A stretch of DNA of 64,000 nucleotides from Scolanthus callimorphus (Eukaryota; Cnidaria; Anthozoa; Actiniaria; Edwardsiidae): positions 26,491,404-26,555,403 of the forward strand of contig CM066916.1 in assembly GCA_033964015.1 (NCBI GenBank), read 5' to 3'. Made by a program: the position numbers and the translations under genes. The notes beneath the pieces are model-generated. The model did no database searches. It saw nothing but the letters and a program-made list of their open reading frames with translations, and was not told the origin of the DNA. Positions 1 to 13,062 of this stretch are shown here, piece by piece. Position 1 is the first letter of the stretch. Every line of letters begins with the position of its first letter.

Positions 1-679
1 ATTTGCACAATTTAAAGATTAGAAAAAATGTCCTAGAAAACTTGACTGAATGTTGCAATTTACTAACCGACGCTTACATTTAGATTTTGAAAACTTTTAT
101 TTTTGTGCCGTTTTTAGCAGAAAAAGTTATAGTAATTTTGCTATTTTATTGGTCTATTGGCTTTATCTTGTAACTTAATTAATTTTTTTTAATATCACCT
201 TTGAATGACATGTAATGAACTCCAATAAGGAAATAGGAATTGTCATTTTATTTGCTAATACGTACTGTAGTGCACACTAGCAACAGATTAACATAAATGC
301 GGAAAACAATGGAAATGCTCAGGATTTGTAACGCAGCATGTTGACCGTGTTTTATTTCGACAGTATTGTGTCCTTAGGTAAAATGATTTTCAATTTTTAA
401 GTGGAAGAATTTTGTTTGTGAGATGCTGCTTACAGTATGTTGTAATGTTGCTAGAGCTGTTTACATATGACTGTGGCCGACTTTATGCTTATGAGGTGTT
501 AAGAGTACCAGTCATAGCTGTCAACTCTCCCACATTAGTCTCAGATTATTTTGAGTCTTCTCTCAAGGTTAAATTTTGCTTCCGTCTCTTTCATACAGTG
601 TACTGTATTTCTCCTGCATACATGTATTGCTCTGGGTTTTGACAACCATGAGGCAATAAAAAATAGCGACTCCTATAGG
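1..679. other. No recognisable gene or repeat
   Basis: AT-rich sequence; the 76-codon ORF at 412 has no recognisable motif. Confidence 0.5.
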
Positions 680-906
680 AGTTAAAGGGAGGCTGTCACG
701 CAACTGCGTAGGTGATCTGCGCATCTCAAAACAAAGAATATCATCCATAACGATGGCCAGCGAAGGCTGAAAACCACGAAAATAATTCGCTTTAATCCCG
801 CTATTTCTCGATCCACATATTTGTCAATCTGATAGGATGGTCTAAATAGTTTTGCTTAGTGATCGTTCCTGGAGCATGCATGTATTGCGACAGCCTCCCT
901 TTAACT
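680..906. mobile_element. Palindromic MITE
   Basis: Terminal inverted repeats agttaaagggaggctgtc and its complement flank a ~227-bp noncoding body. Confidence 0.75.
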
Positions 907-1085
907 TTTGAGAGTTTGTGAGGTTTTTTTAAAAGATTCTTAAATTATTTGCTCTATCCATACTTTTCAAACAGTTTTAAATTGAATTGCTGCTCCTCAG
1001 TGTTTAAATTTAGTTCCTGGTTTCATCCTTTTTTAAAAGGGACCTGGCTTACATAGGGTATTGTTAACTTGCGCCTTTTTAGTGA

Positions 1086-1207
1086 AATTGTGTGATTCCA
1101 GAAATTCCTCTTTTTTTTCATACAATCACTTGTGTTTTTCACTGGAAAATTCAGAGAGATTCCCCTTCCGTGGGAGTGGTATAGATTTGGTATGGAATCA
1201 CACAATT
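1086..1207. mobile_element. Short TIR element, gtgtgRttccag family, copy 1
   Basis: The ends aattgtgtgattcca and the complement tggaatcacacaatt enclose ~90 bp. Further copies are at 1866-2050, 10613-10938 and 21948-22153. Confidence 0.75.
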
Positions 1208-1865
1208 TTTAGATGATCAAAATGTTTTAAGACTTAATACTGGTATTTTTTATAATTATTCTTTTCTTCTGAATTTTTTCTTCTAAGTGGTCCCACATAT
1301 TATTGGTGTTTCTAAACAGTTTATATTAAAATTATTGGTTATGTTTATCGCATGAAAAGTGTGCTTTACTTTTTGTGAGAAATTAATTGCAACTACCGAA
1401 AATGAATTATTTTAGTAGCAGAGCTTCTCATCCTAGCCCGCCAAGGACTTAGATCATATTAGGATGCCTTAAATGTTTCAAAAGTATTTTGAATAATTTT
1501 GCCCACCACAAATATGCAGTTTGATTTGCTGGCATGCTACCTTAATCTGAATGCGATCAGTCATGTACTACATGTGTTTGTACCTACCATGATGACACAT
1601 CATCATGTCAGACACCTAGTATGTGTGAATGGCATCACCCTGTTGCACTAGAGCTGTGGCCTTGCGAGCTGAGGAGATACTGCCTGGTGAGCAGGAGGAG
1701 CTGGAAGCCTCAATACTGAATGTAGTGAGCTGACACACCTACCGGTTTTGACATTTTGAGCATCTTTTCCAGCTGGAGCCATCAGGGCCTTGTGGGACTT
1801 TGCTTTACAATTTCATACATAAAATGACATGTCATGTCCCTTACAACAACAAGAAAGAACGTGAA

Positions 1866-2050
1866 TGTGTGATTCCAGAAATTTTTTTTACCTTCCCATA
1901 AAGGGATAGGCATTTTCAGAGGGGTAGTTAAAAAAAATGCTGTTTATTTTCTATGCATGCAATCACGTCGTATTGTGTATTTTCACTGGAAATTCCAGCC
2001 ACCCCCTTCCATGAAATAGGGCCATGGATATTTTCTGGAATCACACACAC
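1866..2050. mobile_element. gtgtgRttccag family, copy 2
   Basis: Same ends as copy 1 (gtgtgattccagaaat and ttctggaatcacac), with an internal ggaaattccag block shared with the longer copies. Confidence 0.75.
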
Positions 2051-2836
2051 AAATAATGTTTGTGCATCAGTAGTTGAACCAGTTGCTTGCCGAAACACGT
2101 TCTGAATTGTATTCTGAGTTGTGTGTCGATGGTTGTTCTTTTTGCCTAATTGGACATATAAACATCCATTTTCCATAATCATAAGCTTACTCTTCAATCT
2201 ATATTTCCTAAAATCAAAGCCATTTTATGTGAGAGAGAAAAATTACCATAGAACAATGAAGTTGAAAAGAAGACCAGAATCACTCAGGCAAAATGAGCAC
2301 CACCGAAACAACAAACAACCTCTGGATCATTGGCATAACAGTACTGCATTTTTCTTTGCTATGTCAATTCTCAGCCACCGATTGATAGCCTTGTGTTTCT
2401 CAATTAGAAGAAAATGTCTGGCTCAACCACTGAAGCACAAAAACAATAATGTTGGTTACAAAAAGGCTCTAGCTAAAACTATGAGGCAAATATGAAACCT
2501 GAGGCAGCTGCAAGAACCTTTGTTTCAAAGGAATCAAGCAATCATGGAATCAAGCAATTAGCCTGGTCAAATTGCTGGGAAAAACATAAGATCCTGAAAT
2601 TATAAGGAAATTGCAAGCCAGTGCCTGTTAGTAAGTTAGAGCCTTTTCAAATGAAAAACGTTTCAGTTACCAATGCTGTACCTATTGTAGAAATTTTTGT
2701 TAAGGAGGCAATGAAGCCCCCAAAATGTGTTGGTCACCTCAGTTGGGAAACAGGAAATATTAAGCTCTAAAATCACAAATGTGATTGTGTTGCCTTCCCC
2801 TAGGTATAACCCTGGTTACATCATACAGCTACATCT
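2051..2836. other. No recognisable feature
   Basis: Single-copy-looking AT-rich sequence. The 124-codon ORF at 2121 overlaps the preceding element and has no domain I recognise. Confidence 0.45.
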
Positions 2837-3078
2837 TTTGTATCCATGAAGTGTGACTATTTTGTTATCAGAATGTTCTCTGTAATGGTTATCTGGATCT
2901 GGGCCATTTTGTGCTCAACATGCTTTTTTGAAATGGCAAATGGGCTTCAAATGCCACATAATATTATGCCTGATACGGATGAAGCCGATGTTTCATTGGT
3001 CAAAAGTGTGTTTGTATGCTTCAATCCAGGCAGCTGCGAGGAGACTGTGAAAACATAATCACACTTCATGGATGCAAA
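2837..3078. mobile_element. Palindromic MITE
   Basis: Inverted ends tatccatgaagtgtga and tcacacttcatggatg enclose ~240 bp. The 70-codon ORF inside is a by-product. Confidence 0.7.
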
Positions 3079-3359
3079 CAGGCTGTCAAAAAAAATCACA
3101 CACCCCTGTTAAGGGCCCAAATTTCAGCTAAAACCACCCTGGGAAGTGTTAGTTGAACCCCCGCCCACCCAGGATGACCACCATGCACCCCTGAATTTCA
3201 CTCCTGTAACAGGTTACCCATGCTGAAATTCCAGACTGCTCTTTCGCCACCTACAATGGCATTAAAATGTTCCTTAACAGGGGGGTGCAATTATTTTTTT
3301 GGGGGGTGCCCAATGGTAGTGAGCAGTTTATGTCACCAATGACAGCACCATAAAGGAGA

Positions 3360-4296
3360 TAACTGTGGTTTGGCTGATGGTCTGAAGGGCTTGCTGTGGT
3401 CTGGCTGATAGTCTGAAGGGCTCACTGTGGTCTGGTGGATGGTCTGAAGGGCTCACTGGTCTGGCTGATGGTCTGAAGGGCTCACTGTGGTCTGGCTGAT
3501 GGTCTGAAGGGCTCACTGTGGTCTGGTGGATGATCTGAAGGGCTCGCTGTGGTCTGGTGGATGGTCTGAAGGGCTCGATGTGGTCTGGTGGATGGTCTGA
3601 AGGGCTCGCTGTGGTCTGGCTGATTGTCTGCAGGGCTCACTGTGGTCTGGCTGATGGTGCTAAGGGCTCACTGTGGTCTGGCTGATGGTCTGAAGGGCTC
3701 GCTGTGGTCTGGCTGATTGTCTGCAGGGCTCACTGTGGTCTGGCTGATGGTCTGAACGGCTCACTGTGGTCTGCCTGATGGTCTTATGGGCTCACTATGG
3801 TCTGCCTCATGGTGCTAGGGCTCTGTGGTCTGGTTTATTGCCTGAAGGGCTCACTGGTCTGATGGACTGCTGGGCTCACTGTGGTCTGGCTGATAGACTG
3901 CTGGGCTCACTGTGTTATGGCTGATAGACTGCTGGGCTCACTGTGGTCTGGCTGATGGACTGCTGGGCTCACTGTGGTCTGGCTGATAGACTGCTGGGCT
4001 CACTGTGTTATGGCTGATAGACTGCTGGGCTCACTGTGGTCTGGCTGATGGACTGCTGGCTCACTGTGGTCTGGCTGATAGACTGCTGGGCTCACTGTGG
4101 TCTGGCTGATAGACTGCTGGGCTCACTGTGGTCTGGCTGATAGACTGCTGGGCTCACTGTGGTCTGGCTGATAGACTGCTGGGCTCACTGTGGTCTGGCT
4201 GATGGACTGCTGGGCTCACTGTGGTCTGGCTGATAGACTGCTGGGCTCACTGTGGTCTGGCTGATGGTGTGAATGGCTCACTGTGGACTGGCTGAT
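3360..4296. repeat. Minisatellite, ~31-bp unit
   Basis: About 30 copies of a unit built on ctgatagactgctgggctc plus actgtggtctgg. The first half carries gtctgaaggg variants and the second half gactgctggg variants, so there are two sub-families. Confidence 0.95.
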
Positions 4297-4316
4297 AGGT
4301 CTATGTCTAGCTCTAT

Positions 4317-5100
4317 GTCTGGCTGGATTGTGGCAAATAGTCAGGAGTACTCCAATTTTCTGTTAGAATAATGAAATGTACATTATTAGAATCACTGTTA
4401 AGCTTAAATGGGCAGCCACAAGAATATTCACATCCTCTGTTCAAGAGGAGTCCTCAGCTTGAGCTAACCACCATGGGAATCTCTAGTTGTCGAGATTTCA
4501 GTGATTTCTTCATGGCTACCACAATATGTTTACCCACCGTAGAATTCTGGACGACTCAAGGAGCACCCTCCCTCAACATTTTTATTTGTCACTACCCACC
4601 CTTGAATTCCAGACCTGAGGTCTGGTTGATGGTAAAATTACCCTCTTGGTTATTGGTAAGGCCTGGTCGATTGTCTGGGGGGCTCACTGTGGTCTGGCTG
4701 ATTGTCTGATGAGCTCACTGTGGTCTGGCTGATTGTCTGATGAGCTCACTGTGGTCTGGCTGATGATCTGATGGGCTCACTGGTCTGGTTCATTGCCTGA
4801 CTGGGCTTGCTGTGGTCTGGTTGATAGGCTATGGCCTGGCCATTGGTGCAGATTATTGGCTGGAATGTGGCCAATAGGGTGGAATACTCCAGTTTCTGTT
4901 AGAATATTGAAATAACAAGATTAGTAGAGTTTGTAAAGAATCACTGGATGCTAGGCTGAAATGGGCAGCCACAAGAATATCCATGCCCTCTGTTCTGGAG
5001 AAGTCCCTAGCTTGATCTAACCACTATAGGAAATGTTGGGATTTCAGTGATTTCCCATAGCTACCACAACATGTGTACCCAGCGTGGAATTGCAGATTGA
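4317..5100. repeat. Segmental duplication around the minisatellite
   Basis: 4317-4600 and 4845-5100 align at moderate divergence, sharing gggcagccacaagaatat, atttcagtgatttc and a later gctaccacaa block. The array and its flank were apparently duplicated together. Confidence 0.7.
4667..4830. repeat. Second block of the same minisatellite
   Basis: About five diverged units (gctcactgtggtctggctga) separated from the main array by ~370 bp of unique-looking sequence. Confidence 0.85.
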
Positions 5101-5104
5101 TTAA

Positions 5105-5922
5105 CGGATACCCATCCTTTTGGTTCTATTGTACTCCACTTGAAGCAAAATGTTTAGAACTCTATAAGAATTTCAATGTTGAGCTAGAACATTTGCTATT
5201 ACACAAGAAATAAACAGTAAACTTAATAGTGTTTTTAATAAAACTGTTTACGTGTAGAACGGGCTGTAAATGCTTGTAAATTTATACAAGTTTAGCTAAA
5301 ATGACCTCAAATATTGTTGACCTCAAGATAATTCGACTCATGAATTTAACATAAAAAACGCTATTCGGTGACTGAATATCACGTATACCTTACCTTAATC
5401 ATTGTTTGACGCTCTAGGCAGCTCATAGTGTTCCTAGCTGTAACGAGGGGGCAGTTTTGTCCTTGTTCTTGGCCAAGAGATTCGAGCACATGGCCGCCAT
5501 ATCAATTCAACTTCAGTCAAGCGGGTAATTTGCATTTTGAATTTCGCGCTATTAGTCCCCAGGCTCGCGCTTTCCAGCTGCCCTTTCTAGCGGAGCTCCC
5601 ATAGCGGAGCCCCAAAGCTACATGCAGGAGAAAAAGGAACAAAACAAAGTGTATATGTATCGAACGATTCTGTCATGGACTTCCGGTTTGTGCGTCCGTC
5701 CGACCGTTCGTCCGGCGTCACACAGGCAACCCAAACGTCATCAAACGCACAAACGCAAACGCCTGAGGTTCATCCCTTCCAAAGATAAATACCTTTTTCT
5801 TGTTTGATGACGTCATTTTAATCTGCTCTATATTGGGAAGGTGTCAACACAAAAATACGTAACCGGGAGCTCCGCTTTTAGCCAGTGCCTAAATCTATAT
5901 ATTACCAGCTATGTACAGAATA
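5105..5922. other. No recognisable gene
   Basis: Moderate GC from 5400 on and several CpGs, but no exon with splice support was found on either strand. Confidence 0.4.
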
Positions 5923-6114
5923 GCATCGAATAGAGCAGATTTCGTATGACTGTGAAAAGTGGCGCGGTACTGTCGCGGTGGCGGTACGGAACCTGGCCTG
6001 CTATAAATGGAATAAAATTGCCAATGAAATCGCGTAGTCGCGTTACGGTCACGGTCGCGGCGCGGAACAAACGGTACGTTTTCACAGTCATACGAAATCT
6101 GCTCTATTCGATGC
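5923..6114. mobile_element. Palindromic MITE, tagagcRgatttc family
   Basis: Long perfect inverted ends (about 35 bp, core tagagcagatttcgtatgac). The inner part is GC-rich. Related ends recur at 8942, 24265, 45372 and 59489. Confidence 0.85.
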
Positions 6115-6930
6115 CTAACAGCGCAAAAAAACAGTGGAAGCCTTAATTTGATGTGAAAGTTACGAACCGACGAGGACTTATGAAGCTTGAATTATTGAGA
6201 CAAATCAAATTGAGACTCCTACTGTATTTATGCACCGTTAATGCCTATATTTTAATATAGGCATTAGAGCTATCTAATATAGGCATTAGAGCTATCGAGA
6301 AATAGCTTTTTTCTCGGCCTAAGGGCCTGAGACGAAATTTAAAAACCAGAGGCAGCCCGCTATTATCTAGAGTCGATAATTTAATTCATACTTCAATGCA
6401 TTATCTAGTTCAGTATTACGATCAAGAGCATGAGAGCATATAAAAGAACATCGTAAATGTCTACTATACCACTTCAAAAAATATATATACAATAAAAATG
6501 ACATCATGGCATTCTCAAATATGACCACAGACTTGCGGATCAAGAGTATCACCCAAGGTGATGAGTCATAGACCAATCCGGATCAGCTGTGGAATTCCCA
6601 AGGGGGAGGCTTCCGGATCAGCTGTGTTTACCAAGGGAATGAGTCATCAACGTGGGCTTATTCCCTTAAGACTCTAACAAAAGGATCTTAGTTCCACCCT
6701 TGGTTCTTGGTTGCGGTTCCGTGGTCCTTTTGTGACGTCATCATTCTGTTCTGTCAAATCCGCCTGATCCGTCGCTTGATCCGGAAGATATTTCACATGT
6801 TTCTTTGTAGTGAACCGGCCGTCTCCCTCTACTCAGGCCAGTGTACCTCCCACTACTCACATGAAAACGGCGACCACGTGTCAGTGAAATCAGTGGTAAC
6901 AATATTCCTTTACATTTGCCCAAGACAGAA
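6115..6930. other. Intergenic, small direct repeat only
   Basis: taatataggcattagagcta is directly repeated at 6257-6299. 6314-6358 matches 40399-40449. 6570-6660 has two ccggatcagctgtg copies. No gene seen. Confidence 0.45.
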
Positions 6931-7267
6931 TAGACCTTTTTCCAAAATGGCCGCCGAAAATTAAAATCGATTTTTGTTAAAACTGAACACCAGCATTAGG
7001 ACACACATCATCACTTTAGTAAAACTACAAAATTTCGCTGCATTATATACAATATCTTCCGAGAAAACGAAAGTTGAAATTTGAAAATTTACAGATGTTT
7101 GTATGACCTATGACGGGGGGTATGCGTCATACCCCCAGTCATACAAATCTCTGTAAAAATTTAAATTTTTAATGTGATTATGCTCTTTCTAGTGCCAGTG
7201 TCTGATTTTCAGTCAGTTTAATTTTAAGACATGTGAATTTGCGGCGGCCATTTTGGAAAAAGGTCTA
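6931..7267. mobile_element. Palindromic MITE with 26-bp ends
   Basis: Inverted ends tagacctttttccaaaatgg and the complement at 7242-7267 enclose an AT-rich body with a central tgacgggggg/cccccagtca hairpin. Confidence 0.85.
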
Positions 7268-7747
7268 TTGACTGAACCAGTGAGCACCAGAAATACCTAA
7301 AGGATTCCAAGATTTATGAGAATCAATAAGCGAAGCAAAGAAAAAAACAGATACCATACTGTTTCACCTTTTTAAAATTCAAACGTATTATGCATAACAC
7401 CACTGAACTTTATTAGGATTAACGTAAAACAACTGAACATCCTGTATTACAAAGCAATCTTCCTTCCTAACTGTATTACAAACTATCATCTATCAAGGTT
7501 TGCAGAGCTGCAAGAAGTTTAACAACTTCTATTCAAAACATCAAGAACGTATTAATACACTTGAAAGAAGCTACAACCTTCAAATTTAAAAGTCAAATTA
7601 ACAGAGTAAATGTCAAATAAATATTTTGCACGGACGTGAATAAATTCCGAACTCGGGTACTTGCAGTCCATATAGCGCGCTAGCCAGTCGCGCCATCGAG
7701 ACTTATCTGAAAATCTGATTGTGAAAATGCTACATATACATTCGTAT

Positions 7748-8130
7748 CATTCTCCGTACTCAGAGCTGCCCAGCTCGTCTGCTCGCAGGGGAGGCTCTGG
7801 GGATATCAATTTGAGGGATGATTGGTTGATTTTGAGCACTGGAGCATGCGCTGAAAGGTCTTTCTCTCAGCGGCTCGCTGGCCAAAAGATGACGGGCTCT
7901 GGGTACGAGATTGTCAGCGGCTCAGTCATTCTCGTACCCAGAGCTCCCCGGCTCGTCACTTCGCAGAGGAGGCTCTGGTGGAGGCCATTTGAGGGCCTTC
8001 GCTGATTGGCTGATTTGAACGTTGGAGCATGCGCTGAAAGGTTTTTCTCTCTGCGGCTCTGTATTAAATCACGCGCATGCGTCAGTGGCTGTCACCAGAG
8101 ACTCCCCGCGAGGTTACGAGCCATAGAATG
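7748..8130. mobile_element. Two adjacent copies of the cattctcg palindromic family
   Basis: 7748-7914 and 7927-8130 share ends cattctcgtacccagagct, internal gggaggctctgg and gcatgcgctgaaagg blocks. Other copies: 8581-8770, 19017-19237, 39827-40049, 40050-40217. Confidence 0.8.
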
Positions 8131-8580
8131 CGCGAGCAGGATGCGCAGCAACAATAGTGGGCACCGTCCTTAATTGAAGAAACAGTAGGATAACCTGCTT
8201 TATTGACTATCTCAATGGCGCGTTCCTTGTACTATACCGTGCCCGTTCCGTTGGTAGGGGTTCTGGGGCTGGACGGTTTTTTTTTTTTGGTTCGGACAAT
8301 TTTAGAGTGCTCATACATACACATTGCTTCGTTCTATTAGAGTTAATTTATACACATTGCTTCGTTCTATTCAGTCTTTTATAGAACAAAGATAATTGAT
8401 GTTATACAGTTACCCATAATGGGTAACTGAAGCACAAAAGTCACTTACCCATTATAGGTAATTCAAGGAGGATATATATGTTGGGGTCCCTGGCAAAGGC
8501 TGGAGCCTTTCCACAGGTAGACCGCCTAAGAAAAAAAACAGTTAAAATCCGATATGGAAGACGCAAATCATTAACACAAG

Positions 8581-8770
8581 TCCGCTCACAGGGGAGGCTC
8601 TGGGGACATCCATTTGAGTGCCTTCGCTGATTGGCTGATTTTGAACGTTGGTGCATGCGAAGAAGTGTTTCTCTCAGCGGCTCTGTATCAAATCTCGCGC
8701 ATGCGTCAATGGCTGTCACCAGAGACTCCCCCGCGAGGTGACGAAACGGGGAGCTCTGGGTTCGAGAATG
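8581..8770. mobile_element. cattctcg palindromic family, left-truncated copy
   Basis: Starts at ggggaggctctgg and ends gagctctgggttcgagaatg. Confidence 0.8.
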
Positions 8771-8941
8771 GTGGCAAGTTGGTGCATTAACTCGAAAGTG
8801 CGCAAAAAGGGCCCATTTTGTCGCCATGAAAGAGAAGGCTCCGGGAGAACAACCTGTCAAGTTTATTTATCAATGTTTTTACAGTATATTCTAATAAATC
8901 TACAAAACGTCAAGAGATTTGACGTATACCAACACACGTCG

Positions 8942-9088
8942 TAGAGCGGATTTCAAATGACTGTCGTGGCAACAATTCATGAGTAATAAATTAATTAATG
9001 CATTTCTCTGTGAATGGATTGGCCGATGAACAACTGATCCTGTACCAATCCGAACACGAGGCACGGTAGTCATGTGAACTCCACTCTA
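8942..9088. mobile_element. tagagcRgatttc family element
   Basis: The left end tagagcggatttcaaatgac pairs with the right end gtcatgtgaact...cactcta; the interior differs from other copies. Confidence 0.65.
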
Positions 9089-9271
9089 CCCTCATAATTT
9101 ACGATCATTCTGGTTAAGTGTTCATCGGATGAAAATAATGAAAAATACTTGGCCCAAACGACATTTCATTCAACTTCATTCAACATTTGATGAACCACCC
9201 ATGTTCAAAGATGTAGAACGGAATTGCCAAACCAATTCAACATCTGATTCAAAAAATTTTTGAACCACCAT

Positions 9272-9534
9272 TAAGCACCGTCTACACTAGCAATTTTCTT
9301 TAACAATTTTTATTTATTCGTGTAGACGTTAAAAATTGACAAGTATCCTTGTTGAAAAGCTAGCATGTCTAACTTTTAAACAAGGATACTTGTCAAGGAA
9401 AAATTGTCAATTTTGTCTCGTCTACACGAACAAATAAAAATTGTAAAGGAAAAATTGTCAAGGAAAATTGCTGGCGCATCTACACGGTCAAGTTTCCTTG
9501 TCAAGGAAAAATTGCTCGTTTAAACGACGCTTTA
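9272..9534. mobile_element. Palindromic element
   Basis: Inverted ends around caccgtctacactagcaatt, with many aaggaaaaattgtca repeats in the middle. It abuts the large TIR element at 9543. Confidence 0.7.
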
Positions 9535-10612
9535 GTATAATTACTTAAAGTGGGGCTACGACGAAAATTGAACGAGCTTATTTGGCAAAATTTCTGCCGT
9601 AAACAACTCTTAAGACATTTTGCTACGTAACTTGAGCATTTTAAAGTGTCAAAATAGATCGCGAAAGAAAATATTTAACGTTGAAGTTCGCGCTTTTTGC
9701 TAGGCCGATGTTCCAGCGATTTATGCATATTAATCAGTTCAGAGAAGAACTGTGACGTCACAGGCGTAACTCGCGAATGTGCTTTACATGATTTAGTGCA
9801 GAAGTACGAAGAAACAGAGTTGATAAATGACAAATTGTTCTTGTTGTATAGCAAATCAGGTAGTTTAAACACACCAGAACGAACAACAATGAAATTCTAC
9901 TGCGATGTGGTCGAACGAGCGGGTTTCTATCGCACGTGGAAAGAAGACTGATGAGGCGAATATTTCCGTTCACATTCCCAACAAGCACTACCTGTCGCTG
10001 CTGTGTTGATGTAAAAGACAACAACAAGAGTTGCAAGTTGCTATTATTTCCCGTGATAGATGATTTTCAAAATATATAGAGCCCGGGAGTCGGTAAGAAA
10101 AGTGCGAATGATGAATTGAAGGACTTCAAGAACATTTGAATCGATTTATTAGATACTGTTTGCAAATGTTTTACGGCGTGTTGTTACGCCATGTTGCTAC
10201 AGGTTAGTGAAAAGGCTTTTGCTCCTTTCACTCGGGATCGAAGTCATTCTGTAGAATTTTTAATGGAGCAAAAAGATCAAAGCTAAACGCGAGCTGCTCT
10301 TGTTTACGGTCTAAGAGCTGAACTCATTAATGAACAGTTTGAACTTTTCGTTTGCTCGAGTTGCTTGCGTTTGTGATTATCATATACAGTAAAAACCCGC
10401 GTGTAAGGACCTACATTTTTCAAAGTTTGGCAAAACAGGTTCTTATATTTTGCGGTATTGGCAGTTTAGGGTTTCCAAGTAGGATCTTAATTTCTACGGA
10501 AAAAACATGGTTGCTGATTACCAGAAATAGGATAAAATATGGTTTGCCCTTCGTTAAAAGCATTTCATTCACATCAATATTGGCAAAAGTCCAAGAGAAC
10601 TGACAAATAAAA

Positions 10613-10938
10613 TGTGTGGTTCCAGAAATTATCCAATCCCCCTACGGAAGGGATTGGAAATTCGGGAGGGTAGGGGGTCAATTTACCTGATCTTTTCCAT
10701 TAAAATACTGTAATTTTACTTGGAAATTCCAAAGGGGTGGAGGGGTCACTTTTCAACACCCTTCCGTGGAGGGGGAGTATGGAGGGGTGGGGGGGGGGGG
10801 GGGGGGTCAATTTACCTGATCTTTTCCATACAAATATTGTATTTTTCTTCAGAAATTCCAGAGGGGTGGGGGGGGGGGAGGTCACTTTTCAACACCCTTC
10901 TGTTGGGGGGGCATGGATATTTTTTTGGAACCACACAA
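10613..10938. mobile_element. gtgtgRttccag family, copy 3 (G-rich)
   Basis: Ends gtgtggttccagaaatt and tggaaccacac. Two internal G-rich blocks include a long G run (about 10789-10806). It lies inside the ~5-kb TIR element. The Gly-rich ORFs here are artefacts of the G runs. Confidence 0.8.
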
Positions 10939-11749
10939 TAACACAAAAATGGAAAAAATAAAAATCTGTAACCCCACATCATAAAACCTGTTTGACTTTG
11001 AATGGCTAAAAGGTAATTATATATTTTTTGGAGCATTAAAATAGAAAATTTCTGCCAACAGGTTCTTAAATCCTTAGGTTCATACAAGCAGGGTTTTTTT
11101 ACTGTACTGTTAGTTGATCATATCCTGCTTGATGAAAGAAAATATTGGCTTTTGACCACATGATGAATTGCTGCATCATTGAAACAGACCTTATCATTCT
11201 CTTGGAATGCAAATCAGATGGTAATGCATTTTGATGTATCTATCAGCTCTGTTTAAACAAAGGATGTTGATCAACTGTAAATGGAGTATTTGACTGCATT
11301 TTCTTTCTACCACGGTATTTTTAAATTTTGTAGCTGCTGTAGGGGTGCTAGACCATTCAGAGCTCTAAAAGAGACCAGACCCTAGTCTCTTCACCCCTAA
11401 AATATTTGACAATCCTGACCAAAAATATTGATTCCTGTCCCCTAGGGGTGGAATTTATAGAAGGGTGGGCTCAGGGTAGGGGCGTATCTCAACATTTCCC
11501 AATAAACATGTTATATTTGGACTACTTTTTGTTGGCTTGCATTTGCATTCTAATTTCCCTGTTGCCACAAGTTAGAACATGGCTTAGAACATGGTTTTAA
11601 ATGAAACTGGCAGGGAGTTTGTGGAATTGCAAGGGATTTTACCTGAGCTAGAAGGGTTTTCACTGGAACTTCAAGGATCTATCATAAATGTCTTCTCCAG
11701 AAGTTGTGTGAACACTGGAAAAACAACTGGCACAGCTGTTTTGGAAATA

Positions 11750-13062
11750 GAATGGGCATTTCCAGAAAATAAAGGTACCCCCCCACGGGCGGCATTTGGA
11801 AATTCCGAAGGGATGGGGGGTTTAAGAGCTCGGAATTCTGATTGCAAGGGGGGTTTTCGAAGCTGGATATCTTGTCACAAGGGGGGGTCTGAAGATGCCC
11901 AACTTCTGAAGGAGTTCGCTGTTTTTCAGTCTGCTAAAATAGCGTTTTTCAGAAAGAAAAGAACGTCATTTCACGCGCGGAAAAAAAGTCTTCGCCGCCA
12001 TATTCGATAGATAGAGAATGCTTACCAGTTCGTACTTGTCCCTTGTAAGACAGATCTCCATAATTTTCTACTGATTTCGACTGTTAGTTCAATGACGCAT
12101 CAGGTTCAACTTTGTACAATCACACATTGAGATTAATATAAAGGATGTTGGCGATACGGGATAAGTTGAGCTTGCATGGACGCGCAACTTTCGCCAAAAC
12201 CCGCAACTTTCCCTAGCATATCTAATGAAATCCCGGAACAAAACGGTATAGTTTAATAAACGTTTCTCAAAATGGTACATGTAATATGCATGTTGAATAA
12301 TATGTTTTTCTTTTGCTCCTTTTTAGAGTTTCTATATGGGTTTTTCCTAAGCCTCAAATATTCGAAGATCCGCAAAAAGTACAACTAGGCTTTCCAAGCT
12401 TGGTCTAGCTCATTCTAATGTGTTTTCCTATTGGTTATATTTGGAAAAATTGTTTTAGAAAGCGATTGAAAATGTGTGTTGCAAGTAAATAGCTTCCACA
12501 CTTCATTTTAAATTTCTATTCCCCCATTTCACGATCGAATGGCGAAAGTCTCAAGTTTTTCCGTGATAATATCATCCGATTCTTTGCCTCTACAATTCAA
12601 ATCTTACAAAATAGCCAGTTAGCTACTAGTTAAACACGCTAAAAATGTAGAGCTCATATTCAGTGGATGTTGTGAATGCCAGTGTTATTTTTTTCTTCAA
12701 AATCAAACTATCATTGTCTGTATTAATATTCTGAAACAAGATTATGCGCTTTTTGTGTTTTCTTCACTTTGCAAATTTAATAAATTTCCCGCAACAACCC
12801 CCGCAATTTTTGCCTTTTTCTCCGCAACGTTTCCCTCTCGCAAATTGTTTTTTTCTCGCAATAATAACAAGGTGGTGCTTATTTGGATTCCGGAGGGGAG
12901 GGGGTAAAGTTGAAATTTCTGAAGGGGAGGGGGGTTTAACCTGCCTGGAATTCTATATGCATGGGGGGGTAAACCATTTTGGAAATTCTGGATGCATGGG
13001 GGGGTCAAAAACTAGTGCCGCCCGTGGGGAGGGTACCTTTATTTTCTGGAATTGCCCAATTC
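11750..13062. mobile_element. TIR element (~1.3 kb) nested in the 5-kb element
   Basis: The end gaatgggcatttccagaaaa, continuing to cacgggcggc, pairs with its complement at 13018-13062. G-rich sub-terminal blocks repeat at both ends. The 139- and 146-codon ORFs inside are not recognisable. Confidence 0.75.

Noticed and set aside
8441..8944. 139- and 98-codon overlapping ORFs
   Set aside because: They derive from a truncated palindromic element at 8581-8770.
10700..10961. Gly-rich and Pro-rich ORFs
   Set aside because: Translations of G runs inside a palindromic element; the same applies to 21917-22192 and 57464-57798.
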